DNA from: Pycnopodia helianthoides
Taxonomy: Eukaryota > Echinodermata > Asteroidea > Forcipulatida > Asteriidae
Assembly (NCBI GenBank): GCA_032158295.1
Contig: CM063253.1
Location: 8,711,001 to 8,775,000 of the forward strand
Length of the DNA stretch: 64,000 nucleotides
Reading direction: 5' to 3'
The translations under genes and the position numbers were made by a program. Below are positions 54,561-64,000 of the stretch, piece by piece. Below the pieces are notes generated by a model, which worked only from the letters and a program-made list of their open reading frames with translations, searched no databases and had not been told where the DNA came from. The first letter of the stretch is position 1. Every line of letters begins with the position of its first letter.

Positions 54561-55235
54561 CATTGGGAGAAAAAGGGTCTCATTGGGGGAAAAAGTATAT
54601 CCCAATTGGGATAGCATAGGGTGCAATAACAGGTTTACACCTTACTACCATTGATGAATGAGACACCAAATCACAATGTAATGTTAAGGTGCCCCCATTG
54701 GGAGAAAAAGGGTCTCATTGGGGGGAAAGGTATCTCCCAATTGGGATAGCATGGGGTGCAATAACAGGTTTACGCCTTACTACTATTGATGAATGAGACA
54801 CCAAACCACAATGTAATGTTAAGGTGCCCCATTGGGAGAAAAAGGGTCACATTGGGAGAAAAGGTATATCCAAATTGGGATAGCATGGAGTGCAATAACA
54901 GGTTTACGCCTTACTACCATGGATGAAAGAGTTACCAAGTCACCATGTAATGTTAAGGTGCCCTCATTGGGAGAAAAAGGTTCACATTGGGAGAAAAGAT
55001 ATATCCCAATTGGGATAGCATGGGGTGCAATACAGGTTTACGCCTTTAAAACTACCATTGATGAAAGAGAAACCAAGTCCAGATGTAATGTTATGGTGCC
55101 CCCATTAGGAGAAAAAGGGTCATATTGGGGGAAAGGTATATCCCAATTGGGATAGTATGGGGTGCAATAACAGGTTTACGCCTTACTACCATTGATGAAA
55201 GAGACACCAAGTCACTATGTAATACTAAGGTGCAG
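54561..55235. repeat. 135-bp tandem array, five copies
   Basis: Units start near 54561, 54696, 54830, 54965 and 55103 (CATTGGGAGAAAAAGGGTC). Each contains TATCCCAATTGGGATAGCAT, GGTGCAATAACAGGTTTACG and ACTACCATTGATGAA. CCCAATTGGG is a palindrome in every unit. Copies are similar and the spacing is regular, suggesting recent expansion. Confidence 0.92.
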
Positions 55236-55734
55236 CACAAAGCTCAGTACAGAGAAGCCCAAACATCTGACGTCACACTTCGAGGTTCGTGTTTTACGCC
55301 AGAGACCAGCTTTGAGCGTTTGGAGGAATCCTGACAAACGCACCTTTGACCTCGCATCCAATTGCGGTCTTGCAAATAGGGGGACCAGTTGGACAGGGAA
55401 CCAGTAGCAGTGACCATCTCTTTGACTAATAGACCGGTGCCGGATAAGGACAGCGTACCAGTCTAAGTACAAAGGTACCCTCATGAATCATGGGGGATTT
55501 TCTTCCTCAGTGCATTCTACAATTCCAAATACAAAGCAATGTGGTTCTGTCATGGATGCCTATGTATGACTATGAATGAGTAGACTTGAAGTCAAGCCAC
55601 TGCTGCTGATTTGCCTCGATTTCCACAATGCCCTTCCCAGGGTCCTTCAGTGATTATTTACAATAGACCCCCTTTGCATATGCTGTCACACGCTAAAACA
55701 GTGCCCTCATTAAGGTCAAAGAAAGACATGTTTA

Positions 55735-55990
55735 TGGGTTTTGAGGCATTGCATGGTGAGGTATCAATATATATATTCGGTTTGCGGTAACACCATGTGC
55801 ATAAATATCTACTTTGCTGTGTAGATTTTGTTCTTTACAGAACTTGTCTTGCTATTTATTCTACTACCGCAGAGTAGATTTTCAGAATTTGGGAGACTTC
55901 TCAGTTCTAAAAAGAAAAGGAGGTAGGAAATCGGCCTGGACTACTACTTCAGCTTTGTGGATCGGGGGGACTTCTCGTAATTAACTGCAC
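55735..55990. mobile_element. Repeat D, uninterrupted copy
   Basis: It runs from GGGTTTTGAGGCATTGCATG through CGGTTTGCGGTAACACCATG and TACTACCGCAGAGTAG to GGAGGTAGGAAATCGGCCTG. It serves as the empty-site reference for 31960-34090. Confidence 0.72.
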
Positions 55991-56714
55991 TGCGCGAAGT
56001 GAGTTCTTTTGGTCTCAGCGTTTCGACTAGCTTGCTCTAGAAAGACATGTTATTGGCTAAGAGTTGCGTGTGGGCGTACATCAGCGATGGTGAGCTCCGC
56101 AAGGAGGTCCATCACATCCAGTAGCATCCAAGCAATCCGCCATGGCCACAACTGGGAGTTATGGAAAAATATTAACGACTTGATTTCAAATTGAGATGAA
56201 CCCTGATGATGTTGTTGAAAAAACACTTTGCACAGATACATGTTGCAACTTGTCCTGACAAAAACTATTGTTTGGCGCTGTTGTTGTTGTTTTTTTTCAC
56301 AGTCGGAAGTCCAACTTTCCAAACCTTTGATGAGACGACAGCATTCATGCTTTTAAAGTATCTGTGGTCAAACGTTGTTTAACACTCCTCTACCCTGGTT
56401 TGATTTGGAGTAAACAAGATAATCTTGAAGGTAAACACTCCAGTTCTTACATGGTTAAGACTCTGTGGTCTGACAAAATACAATCAACTAATTATGGAAC
56501 GCTATTCAACTGTACCCCACCACTAAGCACCTCACAATCACCCCCAGAGTTCCTGTGTTCTGGAGTAATGGTATTGGTATTATTAAATCCTGAACAATGG
56601 CTATTCCAAGTTGTCAGCTTCCACACCTAGCGATTAATAACATTACAGGCTGAGCTGGGAGCTAGATTACTGCAGCCGTTTTCATACTGAGGTTGGACAA
56701 ACTTCACAAGAAAC

Positions 56715-56741
56715 CATGGAGGTAGGTTTCCTACCTCCATG
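56715..56741. repeat. Perfect 12-bp hairpin
   Basis: CATGGAGGTAGG, a TTT loop, then the exact inverse CCTACCTCCATG. Confidence 0.85.
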
Positions 56742-57213
56742 CAAGAACTTATCAAACTGCATCCATGTTCTTTCCTCCATAAGTGCTTCATTCTGATAGA
56801 CTCCAGGCCTGGAATTACACGGAGGCCACGGCCTCTGCTGCCCCTGGTCTTGGCCTTGGGTGCCCCTTAAAAAGTTTCCAATAGACTTTAAGATTTTCCA
56901 ACGGAAGTGCCCTTTGCAAAATGAAAACGGCCTTGCCCTCTTAAAGATGAAATTTTAGGCCTGAGACTCCATTTATGTTCTCATAACAATGACAAGTTAT
57001 TCTAACAACAGCAGCAAAACCAGCCTCTCAGTTTGAAAAAAAATAGTTCAGTCTTATTCTCAAGTAGATTCTTCAAAAAGAGAACAAAATGTTGTTGGAG
57101 AGAGAATCTGAACTAAATAACAAATTAATTTGCTACAAAATGAACTAAGACTACATTAGTGTAGATGTATCTAAATGAAAACAGCACAAGCCTCATGTAA
57201 GGTAACAAAATAT

Positions 57214-57352
57214 AGCCTGCCCTATATAGGGCAGAGGGTGTCCCCCCCCCCAATGTTCCCATACTTAACACACTATTTTCCTCTTGTATAGAACCCCCCC
57301 CCCCCCCTAACACAATGAGACACATAGGGGGGGGTACCCTCTGCCCCATATC
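57214..57352. repeat. Inverted repeat around C/G homopolymers
   Basis: TATATAGGGCAGAGGGTGTC at the left and the inverse GGTACCCTCTGCCCCATAT at the right. Poly-C runs of 10 or more fill the loop, with a poly-G run near the right arm. Confidence 0.6.
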
Positions 57353-58427
57353 GAGCACCAATTGTAACAAAATGAAACCCAAACCATGATAGTGAGTCAC
57401 TCTTCCTCACCTTGTTTTTGTTATTATCTCAAGACAGTTGTGTTTGGAATCTTACCCTCACCTACAGTGAGTCTGCACTTCGAAGGGGGGGGGGGAGGGG
57501 AAGAAGATTTCTATGAATTGAGACATGTTTTTCAACCAAACTCCATCCAAACACAATTAGGATTTATTTTAAATCCCAGTGAATGATGTTATCCTTTAGG
57601 ATTAAAGATAAATACCACATGGGGAAAATAAGGAGACATTTTGGGGTTGTCTGGAGGGCTGAGCAGCGGGGTCAATCACCCCCCCCCCCTCCCTAAAAGG
57701 TCTAGGATCCCTATTTAGCAAAGTGGGGGGGGGAGTAGAAAAGAACCAGCGGAGTGGGGATAATAGTGGATTATCCCATCTGGGTACATGTGGAGGGGCA
57801 ACTGGCTCCTCTCTTATACTCAATGAGCCCTCCGAGTCACTTGCTTCATTAAAGATTAAACATTTGTGTAAACTGGGTTTCTGAAGAATGGTGGTGAAAA
57901 CACCCTCATTATGAGCTAATTGGGAGCTCTAGAATTCAGGATGGCTAGTCTGTTTTTGTCACCCATAGGTCCTACACCTTAATCTTGTGTTTTGTCCCGT
58001 TTCTCTTGTTTGACCTGCAGTGATGGCAGCCTATATGCAAGGGGTCTATTACCCATCCACTACTTTCAGTTAACACACTATCCAATTCCAACCAACCTGT
58101 GACCAAAATATTATCAAGTTTGATGGTTATGTCTTAGCAAATTCTTAAGATTCATTACTTTTGATTGCCTACAATTGAAGTCAGATTATTGGGGTCTTCA
58201 AATCTTATTTTCTCAACATCGACAGTAGTTGAGATAGAACTATTTCCCTCGCGAATCGGTACAGATGATCTTTCCATAAGTGAGGATGGCTTCAGAATGA
58301 AACTTTGTCATTTGAGTCTTTTCCTCTGATAATTATCAATCCTGCACTTTGTCTACAACCGGCCCTCAACTCTTAGAGCAAGCCGGCAAAGTCATCCATC
58401 CGTCCTCCCTCTTCAAATGAAAAAAGC

Positions 58428-58801
58428 TTAAAGGAACATTACAGAATTGGTTTTTGCTAACAAAACAGTTGCTGGCAGTGTATGTAATCCACCATATAAA
58501 TAAACTGACAAACCTGTAGAAGTTTGAGATCGCTCGGCCATCTGGGTCACGAGAAAATAGTGAAAAACCAATTACACATTTGCATGAAATCATATAGACT
58601 CAACAAATGAATAAAACGCTCACTGAGCGATAAACTCCCATCGGAAAATTTGTTTATTCATTTCTCATCAAAAATGGCATTTCAGACAGAAATATTTCAA
58701 GGGATGTTTTCAACTATCATCATCATTAGACCGTGTAATTTTTATATAAATCTGTGATCAAAAGTATATTTTTTCTTACCAATTCTGTAATGTTCCTTTA
58801 A
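58428..58801. mobile_element. MITE, subfamily A5
   Basis: TTAAAGGAACATTACAGAAT to TTCTGTAATGTTCCTTTAA, in the same orientation as 25944. It lacks a few bases (AAGCACTT) after the GGCAGTG word. Confidence 0.88.
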
Positions 58802-59639
58802 CTTCCCATCCATATCTCTTTAAACAAAAAACGATACTTGATTACTGAACAAATATACCAGGTGCTGATAACACAATCTCGGAAATGTGTTTGTATCCAA
58901 CTTTCCGGTGCCTTACAGGGATAGACAGTCAGCACACTTCACAACTCTATTCTCACTCACCACAGCACACAGTGACAAAGTCAAACTCCATGCCTGCAAA
59001 ACATTTGAAACGTGACAGAGTCTCCCCGTTCAATATTAGAAACCCTGTACAAAAAAAACTTTGAAAAATAAAAAAGAAATTGACTGCGCTCGCTGATGAC
59101 TGCGATCCTCAGAACAAAAGCAACCGGAGGAGAGATGGCCGGAGCCGTCGTCGTGTTTATCTCCCGATGATCTCGTCTTTCCGCGACCCGACGACGTGAC
59201 GTCTGCGTAACAAGACACTTTCATTAAAATATCAATAAGATCTTAAGACTGCAGTTAAATTAGATAAGAGCCCACCCGCGGGGAGGGTCCGTACAGGCCA
59301 ATACAACATCAACACGACCAGAGCGGAATATATATCTTAAAATAGCTCAAGGCGTTTATGTCTCATACAATCAACTGCGTAGCTCCACACTTCATCTTTC
59401 TTCATCTTCATTAAAGTGGATTGTATACTCTCAAATCACGGAGCCCGGATCGCCCCCCAAAACTGGGGTGAGTTGTTTCAATTTTGGATTTAACTAGTTC
59501 AAGGGAAGCTACCACGTTGCTGACAAATTTGTTGTTAAAATGTTTGGATTTCAATAAATAAATGAAAGAGTTACCAACAATTTCATGACCAAGCTCCTGT
59601 CTATATATCTGATCTTCTGCATAAATATATCCCTGTTCG

Positions 59640-59935
59640 TCCTCTTCAATCTGCTGCCCAATCCCTACTTTTTCCACTTAATGCAATGGTTAGAGAGCCT
59701 TCCACTTCATTGCACCTTCATTATGGAACGACTTCTTCATACTCCCCAAACATACTCTCTTCACATTTTCAAGGGACTTTTAAAGACTCACTTATTTGAA
59801 TCTTTATTTTTGTAACAATTGCTTTATATATTTCATTTCATTGTTTTATGTTTGTGTTGCGCATAGAGGCTCCTGCATTATGCTCTATATAAATGTCTCG
59901 TATCATTATTATTATCGTCATTATTTATTTAAATC
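59640..59935 (+). pseudogene. LINE 3' end, decayed reverse-transcriptase tail
   Basis: One frame contains LWND (from TTATGGAACGAC near 59720), and another continues TYSLHIFKGLLKTHLFE. Together these are the C-terminal pattern of CR1/L2-type non-LTR retrotransposon ORF2 (LWN-x-LP ... FK..LKTHLF), here broken by a frameshift. It is followed by a GCGCATAGAGGC..TATATAAATGTC 3' tail and ATT repeats. Truncated at its 5' side, as most LINE copies are. Confidence 0.65.
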
Positions 59936-60617
59936 CTTCAAAATACTACAACAATGACAACTGTAAAGTGCAAGTACTAATAATTCTTGGACATGTTTCC
60001 ATTTTGAGTATTTAACCCAGTGTTTATTTACTCAGGCGAGATGATCACTGAATGTACGTTGAATATCCGTGAAATATTCATGATTGTTTATTGACGTCAG
60101 TTCACCAACTGGCCATCAACAAATCCTCACGATGCTCACAAACCTTTCATGAACGTCCTCGAAAACAACAAATGAGACAACTGGATCTATTGATGAGTTT
60201 TCCAAAACAAATAATTATCTTCTCGGTTCTTGGGTGTTCATGAACAATCAATTGAAGTACAATTGATGAACTGTCAGAGTATGTTAGGTGGAAGGGTTAA
60301 CAGTCAAGTGTGAAGATGTTTACCAAATTTTCTCAAATATTTCCCAGGACACTCAACCCGTTTGAAAAGGACTTTATATTCTTTAAAAAAAACTAACTTA
60401 ACAATTTGCATAATGACTGACTAGACTAGCTAGACTCCATGACAGTTTTGTCAACTAGAATGAAAACAAAGGCTTTGAGAAACAAAAAGCGGGAAAACAA
60501 AACACAAACAAAAGTTTGAGGTTAAACCATGGAAACAGGATTCAATCCCCCAGACGGAATGTCAAAAATGTTTCCATCTCATCAACTAGGAAGTCAGGTG
60601 CGTTTTCAGACTCTTAG

Positions 60618-61005
60618 ACCTTGTTTACACGAGATCCAGAAAGGTGGATCAGACCCAGATCTGATCCACCAGTGTGGAATTAACAGCTATTGTAAACACA
60701 CACAAAAAACAGGATCAGGAGACCCAGTTCAAGATCCTGCAATTTTAACCCACCTATTGAGGAGGGTTGAACCCTGCAATTGGTGGATCCGATCCGGCAG
60801 AGTGGATTCCAGATACAAGTGTAAACGCAAAGGTGGATCAGACAACACAGTTCAATGTGGTAATTTCCGGTCTGGCTCGGAATGGCGGGCTTTTTGCTTG
60901 TGTTTTTGTGTGACAGCTGTGTTCAAAAGTGGGATCAGAGCTGGATAAGGCACTGGTGTAAATGGGACACCAGATCTCGATCCACCTTTCTTGATTGAGT
61001 GTCAA
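60618..61005. mobile_element. Inverted-repeat element, AAAGGTGGATC ends
   Basis: The left end ACCTTGTTTACACGAGATCC is followed by AGAAAGGTGGATCAG. The right end is CTCGATCCACCTTTCTTGAT then GAGTGTCAACGCGG, an imperfect inverse. GGTGGATC/GATCCACC recurs several times inside. Confidence 0.65.
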
Positions 61006-61818
61006 CGCGGTGTTACAAAGTGCAGGATTGAAAGCCTTAAAAAAAAGGATTAGTTTCAATTCGAAAACTCATTGTTTATAAAAGTCATACCAGCCCCAAT
61101 CCCCAAGATAAAAATTTATATCGGAAATAAGCAAAATACAAAATTTGAAGCAACTCCCATATCTACATTGTATGCTGCGTATTTCAATTTTGGATTGCAG
61201 CAATCAAAATATTAGCCTGATGTGAATGTGCACAAAATCTCAGACAAAATATTATTTTTGGTTTTTTTTGTCTTCACTAAAACGTGACTACCAAATGTGA
61301 TGAAATTTGGACAGGTATTTGTAGCAAGGTGTGTTCATTGAAAACTTGAGGAAGAAATTAAATTACCCTTTCAAAAACAAATATATGTTTGCTCTATACC
61401 TTAACAAAAAAATAGCCCAACCCTTGAAGACTGTTGAGCAGGTACAAAAATTTGAAATACGACTTTGGATTTCAGTCTGCCTCAGAATTAAAGTTGGTCA
61501 TTTTGCATCGACCATGCTCCCATACCACTCCATGACTGATAAGCCCTTGGAGAAAACCCAGGTATGTTGACCTTCGATCCACAACAGGAAAAATGTTACC
61601 ATAATAAAAAGCAACAATTGATAGGTCAATTTGGATGTCTGAAGGAAAAAATGTTGCAGTACTGGGGTGCCACAACTCTTGAGACGTGGTAGTCTGATTT
61701 GTGAGTCATGGCTGCCGAGTATGAGTTTGTTGAATGCCATGAGTCACTGGAGGAAAATTGAAGTGAAAGTTGAGTTAATATGGCTTCGGAAGACACTAGG
61801 TGGCAGCAGACTTACCAA

Positions 61819-62088
61819 GTAAATCCATTGTTCTTGGAAACGATTATTATGTAAACGACGCTGCAAAGCTTCCGAAGCATCCTATAATTATCTCTATAGG
61901 ACTCCTGTATTAAATTTTGGAGCATCATGGCAGTATACTTTGCAAAATACCAGGTAAATCTATTGTTCTTGGAAACGATTATTTTGGAAACCCTGCTGCA
62001 AAGCCTCTGAAGCATCCTATAATTATCCATATAGGACTCCTATATTAAATTTTGGAGCATCGCGGCAGTATACTTTGCAAAATAAAGG
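61819..62088. repeat. 135-bp tandem duplication, two copies
   Basis: GTAAATCCATTGTTCTTGGA (61819) and GTAAATCTATTGTTCTTGGA (61954) start the copies. Both end in GCAGTATACTTTGCAAAATA. Confidence 0.88.
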
Positions 62089-62749
62089 ATGACACGAGAG
62101 GCATGTTCCACCGATCAAATGATAAGGATCCGTAAGTGAGGTATATAAAACAACATATAGAATCTACAAATTGGTATTAAATTTTTCCTCTACAAGCAGT
62201 GCCACATGCTCAGAGCGCAAATGGCTTCATTTCTCAATATACAGTCCTCAGCTTAATTTGACTCAATGTTCTATGTAGTTTACATTGTATCTATTGATTA
62301 CATTTATATTTTATGTATGGTGTCTGCCCTTTTGCTGCAGTCTACTAAAAGCTATAAGGCACTGTACATGTATACATCATTGGTTTTTGCAATATATATA
62401 ATTCAATTCATTCCATCCTCTAGTTTGCAGAAGTAACATCACATTGAGCGACCAGGTTTTCACGACAACACATAAAGCTATCAGCGTATTTGGGTCAAGG
62501 AAACTATGTAATTTGGAGAATACGTTAAGACTAAATATTATCAGGGGAAATTTTCTCATGCAATATTTTGTGCCCTCTTGGTATGCAGTATTTTAGATGG
62601 AACTTTTACTCAGGGCAATGGTTCTAATGTCACATTTACAAAATTGAAGCTCAAATCAATATTTTAGTTTTATGATCATCACAATCATATATTTAACCTT
62701 CTTTAAGGTCGACAATCAAAGCGTTTGGTTCGGTTTGCAGTTTTCAAAA

Positions 62750-63235
62750 TAACATTTCGATACGACTTCTTCCTATCGATTCATCGTTTCATTCGAAGAT
62801 GATGACAAACGAGGACGTTAAAGGGGCCACCAAGGACTAGCTGGAAATGAAATCAGCTTTGTAGCCCGTTTGTAATCTACATGAGATGAACAGCCTCGGG
62901 AGGCCCGGACGCCGTCAAGTACCTCACAATCAACTCTCGAGACTCTCCACTTCCGAGCAATATTTCCTCCCCATATGTGAAAACTGAGTAAATCCCCCAC
63001 TGCTCCTTCAGTTCACAGAGTGCGATTTCCCAATACTTCTTCCAATTTCAGAGCAGCCCCCGAGGCCCGGTTTTTACTAAATAGTCTCCATTTTTATCGG
63101 ATTAGGATTATTAAAGACTCGGAATGAGCGTCTCAAGAAAATGAATCCCCCCAACTGCCAACGGTGGGTGTTTCACTGAAAGGTGCTAAACCTCCCCATA
63201 GGGCAGTGCTTTTCACCGATGTCATCAATGTTATC
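62750..63235. promoter_or_regulatory. Possible regulatory island
   Basis: About 480 bases of complex, comparatively GC-rich sequence without repeats of the types found elsewhere. It contains GGATTAGGATTA (63099-63110), two adjacent copies of the GGATTA core bound by Otx/Gsc/Pitx-type homeodomains, and TATCGATTCATCG. Inference only; a cryptic exon cannot be excluded. Confidence 0.25.
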
Positions 63236-63936
63236 TCCGAACCGGTGGGACTTTTTTTTTTCTTTCTTTTTTTTCTTTTTTTAAAGCTACCAGTATAAAG
63301 TAACTGTATCCCAACAAGGGCTACCGGCAATACAACGCCTGGGGAGTCCCTCAGCTATTATTATGGCATTGAATCGGGGAACCAAGAGGGATTGTCAGGT
63401 CGCCCGGTGTGTGGGTTGATCGAGCATTTCATCCTTTTGTTGAAAGAGGTCAGAGCTGCATGCCTGGTGAATGAGACACATTTGAGTTGTTTACACAACC
63501 CAGTATTTGTCAGTTGGAATTGTCAGTCCGGAAAATCTTTTTGTCCCAAGCTTTTTTGGTGTGGGTTTTTTTTTTTTTTTACCCCAGCCACTATACTGTG
63601 TCAGTGAAGGTAGCTGTAGGTGTCCAATTAAGTTTCCTTTGCCAAGTGTAGTGTACTCAGCAGACATGAATAAACTTGGGAATTCCCTTAACCAGAGCTC
63701 TCCCCGGCAAAATAAAAATATGAATTCCGTTGGAGGTGTTTTGTATATTAATACATTGATCAAGGCTTGGCGATTCCATCAGGATGTCCCGTCTGGATAT
63801 TTTGTCAATGTCTGAGCAAACACTGACAAGATGTGAAATGATCAGACCCCCCACGGATCGGAGTTAATGATGTTGATTTCGCTCGAAAATTGGGAACCGG
63901 TGCTATACATGTACATCAGCTTTAGAGTTCAGTGTT

Positions 63937-64000
63937 TTAGAGCTCGATTTCACAAAGAGATAAGATTGATCTTAAGCTGTGAATCACTCTTAATTGCTAA
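63937..64000. mobile_element. Hairpin MITE, family C, cut by window edge
   Basis: GAGCTCGATTTCACAAAGAG followed by AAGATTGATCTTAAG and CTCTTAATTGCTAA, the left half of a family C element. Confidence 0.65.

Larger units (their letters stand above)
50435..64000. other. Upstream region, no exon identified
   Basis: The perlecan-like gene must continue in this direction, because the first visible exon begins mid-domain, but no LG, EGF or Ig-like exon was found in either strand. The region may be one intron longer than 13.5 kb. It contains the MITEs, arrays and islands listed separately. 55240-55730, 56750-57210, 57400-58420 and 60000-60600 hold nothing I can name. Confidence 0.55.

Noticed and set aside
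58961..58993. A 33-base minus-strand micro-exon candidate with TTTTGCAG acceptor and GTGAGT donor
   Set aside because: The splice sites are good, but the phase needed to join the first visible LG1 exon gives an in-frame TGA. It has no LG or EGF similarity and no other support.
59411..59677. An 88-codon minus-strand open frame
   Set aside because: It overlaps the start of the LINE remnant on the opposite strand and shows no recognisable domain or splice site.
1..64000. A defence, biosynthetic or other novel gene cluster
   Set aside because: Only two genes are supported, both ordinary split animal genes; there is no cluster of unknown coding sequences.

Overview
This is a eukaryotic genomic window: AT-rich, gene-poor, with GT-AG introns and crowded with short mobile elements. 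Two protein-coding genes can be supported. They converge, each is cut by a window edge, and together they occupy about 2 kb of coding sequence out of 64 kb. No bacterial-style operon, CRISPR array, rRNA or functional tRNA gene was seen. An animal is certain from the laminin-G/EGF matrix proteoglycan. The repeat landscape (palindromic TTAA-flanked MITEs and tRNA-like SINEs) looks to me like an echinoderm, possibly a sea star; that part is impression, not proof.

Layout. (1) At 562-2499 on the plus strand are the last three coding exons of a gene I do not recognise; they give about 140 in-frame C-terminal residues. (2) 2500-17735 is the intergenic space plus the 3' UTRs of two convergent genes. 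It holds MITEs, SINEs, a diffuse minisatellite and perfect hairpins. (3) 17736-50434 on the minus strand are the last ten coding exons of a perlecan-like basement-membrane proteoglycan. They encode the end of a laminin-G domain (LG1), an EGF module, LG2, an EGF module, LG3 and the stop codon. All nine introns have GT-AG borders and all exon phases join without a break, so the 554 visible residues form one open frame. (4) 50435-64000 is upstream of the first visible perlecan exon, either a very long intron or a region with exons I could not find. It holds more MITEs, a 135-bp tandem array, a decayed LINE end and a few non-repeat islands that could be regulatory.

Biology. The perlecan-like C-terminus corresponds to domain V (endorepellin) of vertebrate HSPG2, a secreted matrix region that binds receptors and other matrix proteins. 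Here each pair of LG domains is separated by a single EGF module. LG2 appears to have lost both cysteines of the usual C-terminal LG disulfide.

No new gene system such as a defence or biosynthetic cluster is visible. The most interesting material is mobile-element architecture: a MITE inside a second inverted-repeat element inside a third repeat, MITEs chained through shared TTAA sites, a SINE with its empty site preserved in a neighbouring duplication, direct MITE copies bracketing an EGF exon, and a tandem repeat that copies a real splice acceptor. Percent identities and copy numbers were not computed; all repeat boundaries are by eye.
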